A stretch of 64,000 bases of DNA from JALEFZ01 sp039817415 (GTDB lineage Bacteria > Bacteroidota > Bacteroidia > J057). Made by a program: the position numbers and the translations under genes. The stretch is from the NCBI GenBank assembly GCA_039817415.1, contig JBCBVV010000009.1, positions 111,430 to 175,429 on the forward strand. Direction: 5' to 3'. This document shows positions 7,851 to 16,417 of this stretch, one piece after another. Position 1 is the stretch's first letter, and each line of letters begins with the position of its first letter. The notes beneath the pieces are model-generated. The model was not told the DNA's origin, ran no database searches, and worked only from the letters and a program-made list of their open reading frames with translations.

Positions 7851-10523
7851 ATGAAAATTATTACTCTCACCAAGTGGCGTACTCTTGCGTCCTTACCCTT
7901 GCTTTTATTAGCACTATCTAGCTTTGCTCAAAACAATCCCATCCCATATATCCATATGGGAGGCTTTACCGCCCCACTGGGAACTCACCCGATGTCTTAC
8001 AACAAACTCAATTTATCTGATCCTACCCAAACCGGTGGAGGGTTTAACTACTCTGACACCGATAGTTATGTGGGAGGATACATGCGTACAGGAGTTGACT
8101 TTAATGACTTGGCTTCTAACTCTCGAAACAGAGCTTATCGTCTCCAGACTAAACCATATTTAGGACGCTTCACACCTTCTTTCCCTCCAAGAGGAAATAG
8201 AATGACATTTAAAGGTCCTAATATATTCCAACACAATGATTCCTTAGTAGAAACGACACAAGCACACCAGTATCCTAGCTATTGGGTAACTCCCAAAGGA
8301 TATACGCGTCTTGTTCGTTTTTCTATTCGTGTTCCTCGTGAATACTACAATGATCTACAAAATTGGCCAGCCTACAATGCAGGTATGGACAACGTAGTCA
8401 CTATTCAGGTTTTCCAAAACAGATTGGGTTACAATGTATCTGGTATTCAGGCAGCCAATGGTGATGTGGGTACTTTTGACGCGATCACTGGCAAGCCTGG
8501 AATGGGAAATATTCCTATTCAGATGAAGCTTAGAGGAGATGAGTTCTTCTTTATCAACGAGTTCAGCAACAAAATGTACGTCTCTCCTAATACTGAAGAG
8601 GAAGGATTGTCAAGAAAGTGGAAAGGTGTCTATGTAGACGACGTTCCCGCTAATGGAGAATGGATGGATATTCTTTTGTACATGCGCCCTTCTGATGGAG
8701 CTGACGGAAGATGTGCGATTTACTACAGAAAAGAAGGAGATTCTAAATTTACACTAGTAGATGATTATCAAGGACCTTGGGGTAATAATGTAAACCCTAA
8801 GTATCTAGGAACACCTGAGCTTCCACAATCAGCTGCTATCGCTGCAGGACAAGAGTCATTCGGACTTTATGGTTCTGTAAGATTGACTGCCGCTCAGGCT
8901 CCAAAATGGCTGAGTCGTGGGATTAGAAAAATTGCTGTGGATCACTCAGAAATGGAATCTCATCAGTGTCCTAACTCTGGACCAGATTATATTAGCCTCG
9001 AAGATTTCGTATCAGATGCTGAACAGTATTGGAGATCAAGTAATAGCCCCGCACCAACGCCTAACCAGAGGCCTGTAGCAAGCTTTAGTCATACTTCCTC
9101 TTCTTCAACTGCACCAGCTACAGTAGAATTTAATGCCTCTTCCTCTGAAGATCCAGATGGATCAATTGCTTCATATTCATGGGATTTTGGGGATGGAAGT
9201 ACAGGTAGCGGAAGAACTACTGACCATTCTTATGCCTTAGCAGGTACTTACACTGTGAGCCTAACTGTAAAAGATAATGATGGGGCAAGTAGGTCTACAA
9301 CAAAAAATATCACCTTAGATGAGGAAGTGCCTCCTCCCCCTGCTCCTTCAAATGTACCTTGTACGTTGCCTAATGACATGCTAAGTCAAGATATTGGTAG
9401 CATCGCTGTTGAGGGTTCTTCTTGCGAGAATAATGGAGTTTATACCATTAATGCATATGGTGGTGATATTTGGGGCCAAAGAGATGAGTTCCGATATACC
9501 TATATGACAATGGAAGGAGATGGCGAAATCATTGTTAGGGTAACTGGATTTGATAATACTGTCAGTTCTGGGAAAGTAGGCGTCATGATGAGAGAACGCC
9601 TTACGGCCGGATCAAAGCACGTTCATTTGAAAATTAACTCAAGTAAAAGAGTTAAGAATGTTCAGTATAGAACTTCAAACGGGGGAAATACCTTGAATGG
9701 AGTCAAGTATGAAAAGAACCTTGATTATCCTGCTTGGATGAAGCTTGTTAGAACAGGAAATATTTTCACATCTTATTTCTCGGAAGATGGAAATGATTGG
9801 GACCTCGTTCAAGAGCTAAATATCAATATGCTTCCGAATTTCTATGTTGGAATTACTACAAGTAATTTTGGTCAAGAAGGTGGTTCTATAGCAACCTTTG
9901 ACAACCTTACTATAACCGATTTACCTGACCCAATCGTAGATATTGAGCCTGATTTTGTAGAATTTGAGTACGTAAGAGGGGTTGCCCGTCCGCATATGCT
10001 CAGAAATATGATCCGCTGGAGAACTAACAATGAGAAGAATACAAGTCATTTCATTGTGGAGCGTTCTACTGATGGTGTTCTTTACTATGATATGGCGCTT
10101 ATTCCACGCAAACGTAACACCAATAACAATTACGTTGCGCCAGATTACACTCCATTAAATGGTAAATTATACTATAGGATTAAGGCGGTAAGCGAGGATA
10201 ATCAAACAATTACCTCAAACGTGATCACGGTTACGTATTCAGGCTTGGAAGCAGAGCAGGTTAAGGTGGTACCGAATCCAATAACGACTGGAAATGATAC
10301 ACGCCTACAACTAAATTTACCTGGCGCTACATGGATTGATGCGACCATCATTGATGGTGAAGGCAAGGCTATATCAACTCGTAGGTATAATTTGGATGCT
10401 AATGGCTCCCTAGATGAGTGGCTTTACGTATCTAACCTGAGACCTGGTGTTTATAGTGTCCTCCTCTCGAATAAAAAATTCCTAAGACACTCCTTTAGTA
10501 GAATCTTTGTTATCACTCGATAA
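7851..10523 (+). CDS. Multidomain type IX secretion cargo, paralogue B with PKD domain
   Basis: An 890-residue exported protein. A signal peptide ends at SSFAQ (residues 1-25). Residues about 27-405 are the unrecognised domain shared with the lipoprotein at 5925-7223. A PKD domain follows at about 408-490 (SYSWDFGDGSTG and HSYALAGTYTVSLTVKD). Residues about 505-700 look like a LamG/DUF1349-type beta sandwich (VGVMMRERLT, YFSEDGNDWDLV). A fibronectin-III-like module with FIVERSTDG lies near 735-800. The final 85 residues resemble a type IX sorting domain: VKVVPNPIT, then LRPGVYSVLLSNKK and a basic end. The protein is therefore probably on the cell surface or released. The domain set suits binding or degrading a polysaccharide; the activity is not shown. 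Confidence 0.75.
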   Translation: MKIITLTKWRTLASLPLLLLALSSFAQNNPIPYIHMGGFTAPLGTHPMSYNKLNLSDPTQTGGGFNYSDTDSYVGGYMRTGVDFNDLASNSRNRAYRLQTKPYLGRFTPSFPPRGNRMTFKGPNIFQHNDSLVETTQAHQYPSYWVTPKGYTRLVRFSIRVPREYYNDLQNWPAYNAGMDNVVTIQVFQNRLGYNVSGIQAANGDVGTFDAITGKPGMGNIPIQMKLRGDEFFFINEFSNKMYVSPNTEEEGLSRKWKGVYVDDVPANGEWMDILLYMRPSDGADGRCAIYYRKEGDSKFTLVDDYQGPWGNNVNPKYLGTPELPQSAAIAAGQESFGLYGSVRLTAAQAPKWLSRGIRKIAVDHSEMESHQCPNSGPDYISLEDFVSDAEQYWRSSNSPAPTPNQRPVASFSHTSSSSTAPATVEFNASSSEDPDGSIASYSWDFGDGSTGSGRTTDHSYALAGTYTVSLTVKDNDGASRSTTKNITLDEEVPPPPAPSNVPCTLPNDMLSQDIGSIAVEGSSCENNGVYTINAYGGDIWGQRDEFRYTYMTMEGDGEIIVRVTGFDNTVSSGKVGVMMRERLTAGSKHVHLKINSSKRVKNVQYRTSNGGNTLNGVKYEKNLDYPAWMKLVRTGNIFTSYFSEDGNDWDLVQELNINMLPNFYVGITTSNFGQEGGSIATFDNLTITDLPDPIVDIEPDFVEFEYVRGVARPHMLRNMIRWRTNNEKNTSHFIVERSTDGVLYYDMALIPRKRNTNNNYVAPDYTPLNGKLYYRIKAVSEDNQTITSNVITVTYSGLEAEQVKVVPNPITTGNDTRLQLNLPGATWIDATIIDGEGKAISTRRYNLDANGSLDEWLYVSNLRPGVYSVLLSNKKFLRHSFSRIFVITR

Positions 10524-10549
10524 TGAAATAACATACAAACCTTTAGAAT

Positions 10550-10579
10550 GGGCGCTCAGTTTGGGCGTCCATTTTTTTA
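10550..10579 (+). terminator. Intrinsic terminator after paralogue B
   Basis: GGGCGC (10550-10555) pairs with GCGTCC (10565-10570) with one G-T pair, followed by ATTTTTTT. It lies 27 bp past the stop codon. Confidence 0.8.
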
Positions 10580-10882
10580 TGCTCTGTTGGTAAGCAACAC
10601 GTAAGGCAAAACTTATTTGTGAATAAACACTCTGGTAGAGAGGTCTTTGAGTTTAATCAGGATGGTAGTTTGGGAGGAAATGACAGCGCCTCAGCTGGAA
10701 ATGAGGCGCTATCTAAGGTGTATCTTATCTTAAAACTGGTAGGTTTTATTATTAACAATATAAAAGTACAGTTATTTTCTTATTTGAAATTGTATTTATC
10801 CATGTTCTGGATTATTGTTTGTGTGAATGACATCAAATGCTGTTTAAACGGTTTGATCAAAAACACAGACAATTGAATCATA
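10580..10882. other. Intergenic stretch with an isolated hairpin
   Basis: About 300 bp between a plus-strand terminator and the 3' end of a minus-strand gene, where neither neighbour needs a promoter. Apart from the inverted repeat at 10685-10710 I see nothing, and the 85-codon frame at 10619-10876 has no protein-like features. Confidence 0.45.
10685..10710. repeat. Perfect 9-bp inverted repeat
   Basis: AGCGCCTCA (10685-10693) and TGAGGCGCT (10702-10710) enclose an 8-nt loop. No T tract follows on either strand, so it is not an obvious terminator. It may be a protein site or an RNA stem. Confidence 0.6.
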
Positions 10883-11938
10883 TTAAGAAGTAGCTTCTAC
10901 AGGCTCTTCTTCGTGTTCAAAGCCTTCCATGGCACTGTCTACTTCAGGTGCTACATAACTCAAATAAATGTAGCCTAGAATCCCAAGAGAGACCATCATG
11001 ACAAACTGAGATAGGTGCATGATAAAAGCCCACGTGACGCCTAGGGATTTAGAGCTTTCATAAGCTCCTGTTACCATCAGGGCTGCAAATACCACCCAAA
11101 CAGCTGTATGGTAGGATCCAATTCCACCGGGAGAGGGGAGTGCCATACCAATTCCTCCAATAACAGTAACAATTACACTAAAGTATAGCAGATTGATGTC
11201 AAGGTTTGCTACTTCTTCAAGGGCGAAGAAGGCCACATAAGTCATCAGAATGTAGCAGACCCAAATGATGATGGTATAAACAATGAATAGCCATGGCTTC
11301 TCAATATCCTTTACCGAAAGGGCAGACTTGAAAAGGTTCATGACAAAATCATCTAGTTTCTTGAAAAGAGGAATGTTCAAGAAGTGTTTTCTAAAGGCGA
11401 AATAGGAGACCAAGCCCGTTAGGCCGACACCACCTATGATGGCAAGCAATCCGACGCCTGATACACCATTGGGGAAAAATTCTGAAAGCATGCTTTCCAG
11501 TACATCAATTTCTAGTACAAAGGCTACCCCTATCAGGATCACCAAAATAAGGAGATCAAAAACACGTTCTACTACTACGGACCCTACAGATTTTGCAAAA
11601 GGAATTTTATCGGATTTGATCAGGATGGAGCATCTAGCTACCTCACCGCCTCTAGGAATGGCTTGATTGACCAGATAACCAAACATTACTGCAGAGAAAA
11701 GTCGAAGGTTTGATGGATTGTATCCAAAAGCTCGGTATTGCATCCCCCAGCGTACTCCTCTTATATAGTGACTGAATCCACCTATCGCCATCGAAAACAA
11801 CAACCATCCAAGGTTTGCATTTCTCACAGTCTCCGTGAACTCATCCCAAGATATGTCTTTCAATGCAAGGTATAAGAGTAGGATGCCGAAGCCTGTAGCT
11901 GCAGCATACTTTAATACGTTAATAAGCGTCTTTTTCAA
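10883..11938 (-). CDS. LPG-synthase transmembrane-like protein (UPF0104 family)
   Basis: A 351-residue integral membrane protein with about eight membrane segments. It resembles the flippase half of MprF (lysylphosphatidylglycerol synthase TM region, also YbhN/AglD-like). Family-like motifs are HYIRGVRWGMQY near residue 62, NQAIPRGGEVARCSIL near 95 and LPSPGGIGSYH near 268. The aminoacyl-transferase domain of MprF is absent, as in most stand-alone members. Such proteins are thought to flip lipids or lipid-linked products, but the substrate here is unknown. The acidic C-terminal tail (EGFEHEEEP) is a small local peculiarity. The gene is monocistronic and divergent from the sugar-phosphate transferase. 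Confidence 0.8.
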   Translation of the reverse strand: MKKTLINVLKYAAATGFGILLLYLALKDISWDEFTETVRNANLGWLLFSMAIGGFSHYIRGVRWGMQYRAFGYNPSNLRLFSAVMFGYLVNQAIPRGGEVARCSILIKSDKIPFAKSVGSVVVERVFDLLILVILIGVAFVLEIDVLESMLSEFFPNGVSGVGLLAIIGGVGLTGLVSYFAFRKHFLNIPLFKKLDDFVMNLFKSALSVKDIEKPWLFIVYTIIIWVCYILMTYVAFFALEEVANLDINLLYFSVIVTVIGGIGMALPSPGGIGSYHTAVWVVFAALMVTGAYESSKSLGVTWAFIMHLSQFVMMVSLGILGYIYLSYVAPEVDSAMEGFEHEEEPVEATS

Positions 11939-12335
11939 TGGATAAGGTTTTATTTTTTACATCTACCCCTAAGGGCCTATAGGGATCAAAAGTAAAGTAA
12001 AATTTTAATTATCAAGACATAAAGTCATTCATTCTACAATAATGGAGGGCCAATTTTCAGTTTAACAGTTTAAGCGGCCATTAAGTGAAAAGTTTCGACC
12101 GTTCAATAAAATTAATCCATTTCCAACACGCTTTGGTCTTATCTTTGAAATAGCTTCAATACGTTCTTATCCTTTCACTCCCCCTTATTAATTTGACTTC
12201 TACATACTTTTGGCGCAATCGAAATAAATGTTCTTTTTTCTCTTACAATAAAGGGTAAGATTTGATATATTTCCACTCGGGAATTCTAACGCAACATTCA
12301 CCATTATTTATCTGGCATACAACTGGTAATTCGCC
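11939..12335. other. Divergent promoter region
   Basis: About 400 bp between two divergent envelope genes. A TATCTTTG box at 12140-12147 matches the -7 consensus for the plus strand, about 190 bp before the transferase start, but no -33 element lies at the right distance. Nothing else stands out. Confidence 0.4.
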
Positions 12336-13745
12336 ATGAAGGTAAAAAAACAACGCATTATATTCGGCTATATCATTCTGGAACTGGTACTGCTAAACTT
12401 GGCCGTATTGATCTCTTTGTGGATCAAGGCTAATGTTTGGAATACCTGGCAAGACGCACGTCTTGATCAATTCATTTCAGATGATATGTTCCCCTTGGCT
12501 ATGATTTACAACATTAGTTGGATCCTAATTGTCCTGTTAAATGGTAATTCGGACCACTATATCTATAATTCCCTGGGCAAAAAGGTAAGAGATCTTGTCA
12601 TAAACTGTTTTATTCTACTCGGAATGTCCTCTACAGTCATCCTGTTGATGGGCCTTCACAAGAATCCGCTGACCGTATTGATAGGCCCGATCGTGATTTT
12701 TGGCCTGCTGAATCTGATTTCCTTCTTGATACTCAATCGATTAGTTGGGAATAGCAGCAAAGAGAAAAACTTTGGTTTGAATCTTTTGGTGTTAGGAGCA
12801 GGAAAAAGTGGAAAGCAAGTATTAAACTTTACTGAGCAGAATAAGCACCTGGGATACAAAGTTGTAGGCTTTTTAGACAACAACTATCCAGGAAGCAATG
12901 GCATCAACCTCCTAGGAGGAATGAACGATTTGCATCAGGTATTAGATACACAGCCAGTGGACGAAATCGTCATTACCTTACCCGCGTCTGAAAAAGAGGA
13001 CATCAGCAAGGCCATAAAAGCGGCAGACTTTAGGGGGATCAGGGTAAATATTGTCCCTGAATATCCAGAACTTGACAATGAGCGCTATGAGTCCTATCAG
13101 TTGGGGACCATGCCAGTCCTTCAATTGAAGCAAACGCCGCTAGATAAGTTTCACAACTTCGTCCTGAAGAAAATTTTTGATACGCTATTCGCGGCCATGT
13201 TCCTGATATTCTTCTCCCCAGTGTTTTTGTTCATTGCCATTTGGATAAAATTAGATAGTAAAGGCCCTGTATTTTATAAACCAGTTAGAAAAGGGGAAGC
13301 AGGTGGGAACTTTGTATGCTACAAGTTCCGCTCCATGTACGTAGACCAGAGCAAACATGCAGGTCAAAAATCAACCACCAAAGACGACCCTAGAATTACC
13401 AAGGTGGGTAAGTTCCTAAGAAAAACATCTCTTGATGAAATTCCACAGTTTATCAATGTGGTTAAAGGAGACATGTCCGTGGTTGGACCTAGGCCTCACC
13501 GTCTCAACCTAAATGATGAGTTTCAAGCAACGGTTGACAAATACATGATTCGTCAGTACGTCAAGCCAGGAATTACAGGTTGGGCGCAGGTAAATGGATG
13601 GAGAGGTCCTACCGAAACCGAAGAGCAGAAATTAGAGCGTGCACGCCATGATCTCTGGTATGTAGAAAACTGGAGCTTCTGGTTGGACATCAAAATCATC
13701 TGGTTGACCGTATTTGGCAAGGAAGTGCATAACAATGCCTTCTAA
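12336..13745 (+). CDS. Undecaprenyl-phosphate sugar phosphotransferase (WcaJ/WbaP-like)
   Basis: A 469-residue polyprenyl-phosphate hexose-1-phosphate transferase, which starts exopolysaccharide or O-antigen repeat units by moving a sugar phosphate from a UDP-sugar to undecaprenyl phosphate at the inner membrane. Four N-terminal membrane segments occupy about residues 8-135, a Rossmann-like CoA-binding domain about 145-255 (LVLGAGKSGKQVL), and after one further membrane helix comes the bacterial sugar transferase domain with KPVRKGEAGG, CYKFRSM, TKVGKFLRKTSLDE and GDMSVVGPRPHR. These motifs are diagnostic. Glucose as substrate is a guess. A bidirectional hairpin terminator follows, so it is probably transcribed alone. 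Confidence 0.9.
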   Translation: MKVKKQRIIFGYIILELVLLNLAVLISLWIKANVWNTWQDARLDQFISDDMFPLAMIYNISWILIVLLNGNSDHYIYNSLGKKVRDLVINCFILLGMSSTVILLMGLHKNPLTVLIGPIVIFGLLNLISFLILNRLVGNSSKEKNFGLNLLVLGAGKSGKQVLNFTEQNKHLGYKVVGFLDNNYPGSNGINLLGGMNDLHQVLDTQPVDEIVITLPASEKEDISKAIKAADFRGIRVNIVPEYPELDNERYESYQLGTMPVLQLKQTPLDKFHNFVLKKIFDTLFAAMFLIFFSPVFLFIAIWIKLDSKGPVFYKPVRKGEAGGNFVCYKFRSMYVDQSKHAGQKSTTKDDPRITKVGKFLRKTSLDEIPQFINVVKGDMSVVGPRPHRLNLNDEFQATVDKYMIRQYVKPGITGWAQVNGWRGPTETEEQKLERARHDLWYVENWSFWLDIKIIWLTVFGKEVHNNAF

Positions 13746-13787
13746 ACCAACATGCTAAAAAGTAAGTATCCATTGTAAGTATAAAAA

Positions 13788-13820
13788 AGAGAGCCATTCT
13801 ATACGAATAGCTCTCTTTTG
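13788..13820. terminator. Terminator between convergent genes
   Basis: AGAGAGC (13788-13794) pairs with GCTCTCT (13810-13816), with an inner CATTC/GAATA extension, followed by TTTTGCTTTTT. An A run on the left gives a U tract in the opposite direction as well. Confidence 0.75.
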
Positions 13821-13854
13821 CTTTTTACGTGTCGTGATACCTTAAGCAAGCTTT

Positions 13855-15573
13855 TTATTTCTCTACGACTTTATCGCCACTCAATATCTTCTCCAAAATC
13901 TTCTGGGTAATCAAATAGGTTGGCTTAACACCAGCTGATCCTAAGGAGCCTGACGCAAGGGTAGATCCGCTAAGTAAGGGATTGTCAGAAGCATAATAGG
14001 CATATCTCAAAACGACATCCTTTGAAATAGTTTTTCGAATTCTAGCTGCCGCCTGAATCGCCTTTTGATAATGGGCCCCTTCCATTTCTAATCCTATCGC
14101 TTTCCAAGAGGACTTCTTAAAGTAGGAGAGTACATCCCTGTTTTGGAGAGAAGTCCCCAGTACCGTAATCATAGAGCCTTCACAGACGCGATTTCCCATT
14201 TCTTCAAAATCCTCACACCTAAAATCATTGTCAAAGGGGTAATTGTCAGCAGTTCCTTCAAAGACATGGGAATTGGGTATCATTATATCTCCCTTTCCCC
14301 CAATTAAGATTCCTGCTTTGCCCATGATCGAAATGGACTTGACATTCATATAGTGATGTTGTTGCCCATCGTTATAGCTCTTCAGGAGTTCATCCATCGT
14401 CTCGAAGGCTTGTTCTCCGAAGGCATAGTCCATCACAAAAATCAAAGGTTTTTCTGACTCGATGTAGGATCGGTCCAACTTCAGTTCTGGTGAAATTTCG
14501 TCAAGGTCAATTTTAGAGGTATCAAATATCTGGATAGAAATGTTGGTGCCAGAGGGATCTTCCAATTCGTACATCCCATGATCAAGCGCGTAATCTTTCA
14601 CCATTTGATTGAAGCGCTTACTGTCTCCTCGACTCAGTATTCTAGCGAGGCTTTCTATTTCGGTATCTTTGGGGAATTGCTTTTTAAGCACCTGATAGGC
14701 GAAAAGGGAATTCATAACCGAATGGAGATTGGCACTGATGATGTGCAAGGGGCGATTCATCAAATTCTTCTCAAGCAGGCTCTTTTTGATTTGGACCGCC
14801 CAGATTTCTCCATAAATGTGATGTCCAATTCTATCCCTCAGGGTAGGGGAGAAGGTAATTTCTCGCTTCTTGCCATAGAGTTCTTCCTCAATGGCAACTT
14901 TACCCAGCCAATACACGATGTGAAAAAGGCCATTATTTTTGTTGCCTTGAGCGGCCATCCGCTGATAGGCATTTTTGGTTTCTGCAAAACTTCTTCCAAG
15001 GATGGTACTGAGGTGGGTAAAGGCTATTTCCTTGTTTTTATGCGTCAGTTTCTTCTTGCCTACTACAATATCCTGGAGGTATTGCCATTCTAGGGTGGGC
15101 TCGTTTTCTTCCGTAAGTGCGTGATTTTTGATTTTATCCGCCTCTCTAAAAAGGAAGGTGAGATGAGTCAGGATATCATAGATTTCACTTCTCCCTCGGG
15201 TAACTTCGATGAACATATGGTCTTCATCTACCCGATAACAAGCTCTTCTTCTGGCAGCGGGAATAGTTACCTCAAAATCTGAATTCATGAATCCTTCTTC
15301 CGAAACCAGTCTGATGAAGCGGCATTCAGCTAATCCCTTTGGTTGACGATCCATGACATAAACCAAACCGGCCAGTTCGACCTTGTTGGGATCTCCCATG
15401 GAACCATAAATTTCGGGACTTAAGGTAAGGAGGGCTTCTGTAAGGACTTGTCCTCTCTGTCCAAGTTGTCGATAGACACCGCTGTTGAAGAGATGTCTCA
15501 TTTCAATGTAGAGCCGCTCAATGGCTGCTCTGGATTCCCTAGCTCTGGTTAAGGCGGTTGGGTTGATGGACAT
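13855..15573 (-). CDS. Conserved protein with a nucleoside phosphorylase-like C-terminal domain
   Basis: A 572-residue cytoplasmic protein with no signal or membrane segment. I believe it belongs to a Bacteroidota family catalogued as DUF6909, but that name is from memory. The C-terminal part looks like the nucleoside phosphorylase / nucleosidase fold: GKAGILIGGKGDIM near 420, GLEMEGAHY near 498 (compare the MEG/MEA motif that grips ribose in MTA/SAH and AMP nucleosidases) and YYASDNP near 525, where the SD would hold the catalytic Asp. The first roughly 330 residues, partly helical, are unrecognised. Substrate and reaction are unknown; a nucleosidase acting on AMP or a related nucleotide is an inference. 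It is monocistronic and divergent from rplU. Confidence 0.65.
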   Translation of the reverse strand: MSINPTALTRARESRAAIERLYIEMRHLFNSGVYRQLGQRGQVLTEALLTLSPEIYGSMGDPNKVELAGLVYVMDRQPKGLAECRFIRLVSEEGFMNSDFEVTIPAARRRACYRVDEDHMFIEVTRGRSEIYDILTHLTFLFREADKIKNHALTEENEPTLEWQYLQDIVVGKKKLTHKNKEIAFTHLSTILGRSFAETKNAYQRMAAQGNKNNGLFHIVYWLGKVAIEEELYGKKREITFSPTLRDRIGHHIYGEIWAVQIKKSLLEKNLMNRPLHIISANLHSVMNSLFAYQVLKKQFPKDTEIESLARILSRGDSKRFNQMVKDYALDHGMYELEDPSGTNISIQIFDTSKIDLDEISPELKLDRSYIESEKPLIFVMDYAFGEQAFETMDELLKSYNDGQQHHYMNVKSISIMGKAGILIGGKGDIMIPNSHVFEGTADNYPFDNDFRCEDFEEMGNRVCEGSMITVLGTSLQNRDVLSYFKKSSWKAIGLEMEGAHYQKAIQAAARIRKTISKDVVLRYAYYASDNPLLSGSTLASGSLGSAGVKPTYLITQKILEKILSGDKVVEK

Positions 15574-15660
15574 AAGTTATTTTACGCTGCAAATTAGGAG
15601 AAAAAGCTGAAAGAATATAATCAATTGTAGAGAAAGCTGCTGGATTTTCATCTCATATCC

Positions 15661-15691
15661 TTGCAGTAATCGGGAAGAATCTATATCTTTG
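15661..15691 (+). promoter_or_regulatory. Promoter of the rplU-rpmA operon
   Basis: TTG at 15661-15663 and TATCTTTG at 15684-15691, 20 nt apart, match the Bacteroidota consensus. Transcription would begin near 15697, about 20 nt before rplU. Confidence 0.65.
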
Positions 15692-15717
15692 CAGACCCAA
15701 AATATTAGAATCATTTC

Positions 15718-16029
15718 ATGTACGCAGTAGTAAACATTCAAGGTTTTCAATTCAAAGTTGAAACAGGCCAGCAACTATATGTTCATAGGCTACCAAACGA
15801 AGAAGGAGATACAGTTGACTTCAACGAGGTACTGCTTGTGGACAATGATGGGAGCGTTACCGTTGGAAAGCCTCATATTGAAGGAGCTAACGTAAAAGCT
15901 AAAGTGCTAGGTCATCTTAAGGATGACAAGGTAATTGTATTCAAGAAGAAGCGTCGTAAGGGCTTCAGAAAGAAGAACGGACACCGTCAGGCACTTTCTC
16001 AGATTGAAATCGAATCCATTACGGCTTAA
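15718..16029 (+). CDS. rplU: 50S ribosomal protein L21
   Basis: A 103-residue protein colinear with L21: MYAVVNIQGFQFKVETG at the start, a central VLGHLKDDKVIVFKKKRRKG and the basic stretch KKNGHRQ near the end. It binds 23S rRNA in the large subunit. It is followed after 35 bp by rpmA, the near-universal bL21-bL27 pair. A matched promoter lies just upstream and a terminator follows rpmA. Confidence 0.97.
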   Translation: MYAVVNIQGFQFKVETGQQLYVHRLPNEEGDTVDFNEVLLVDNDGSVTVGKPHIEGANVKAKVLGHLKDDKVIVFKKKRRKGFRKKNGHRQALSQIEIESITA

Positions 16030-16064
16030 GCCCAATTTTTTAACCCAAAAGAAATTTAAATCTC

Positions 16065-16334
16065 ATGGCACACAAAAAAGGTGGTGGTAGTTCGAGAAAC
16101 GGACGTGAATCTGCCGGTAGAAGACTGGGTGTAAAGCTATTTGGTGGACAACCTGTAATAGCTGGTAACATCCTAGTTCGTCAGCGTGGTACTAAATTCC
16201 GTGCTGGACAAAATGTAGGTGTTGGAAAAGACCATACGCTATATGCACTTTCTGATGGTGTAGTGAAATTCACAGAGCGTACCTTCAACCAAAAGACCCG
16301 TAAAGTTGTACACGTTGTCCCTGCTGACAATTAA
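16065..16334 (+). CDS. rpmA: 50S ribosomal protein L27
   Basis: An 89-residue L27. The N terminus MAHKKGGGSSRNGRES reaches toward the peptidyl-transferase centre, and GNILVRQRGTKF is the family signature. There is no N-terminal extension of the kind cleaved in Firmicutes. It is the second gene of a two-gene operon with rplU and is closed by a strong terminator. Confidence 0.97.
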   Translation: MAHKKGGGSSRNGRESAGRRLGVKLFGGQPVIAGNILVRQRGTKFRAGQNVGVGKDHTLYALSDGVVKFTERTFNQKTRKVVHVVPADN

Positions 16335-16355
16335 TCAACTTACCGAATAAAAAGG

Positions 16356-16383
16356 AGCGTCCTAATTGGGGCGCTTTTTTTTT
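16356..16383 (+). terminator. Terminator of rplU-rpmA
   Basis: AGCGTCC (16356-16362) pairs with GGGCGCT (16369-16375, one T-G pair), followed by nine T before the O-antigen ligase-like gene at 16418. Confidence 0.85.
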
Positions 16384-16417
16384 GTCCATTTTGTAGGTTT
16401 GTTCCCGATTATCATTT

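Noticed and set aside
10619..10876. 85-codon plus-strand frame in the gap after paralogue B
   Set aside because: It crosses the inverted repeat at 10685-10710, has no promoter, no domain and low-complexity composition, and lies in AT-rich intergenic sequence.
13553..13735. Antisense frame within the sugar-phosphate transferase
   Set aside because: A shadow of conserved coding sequence with no promoter or domain of its own.
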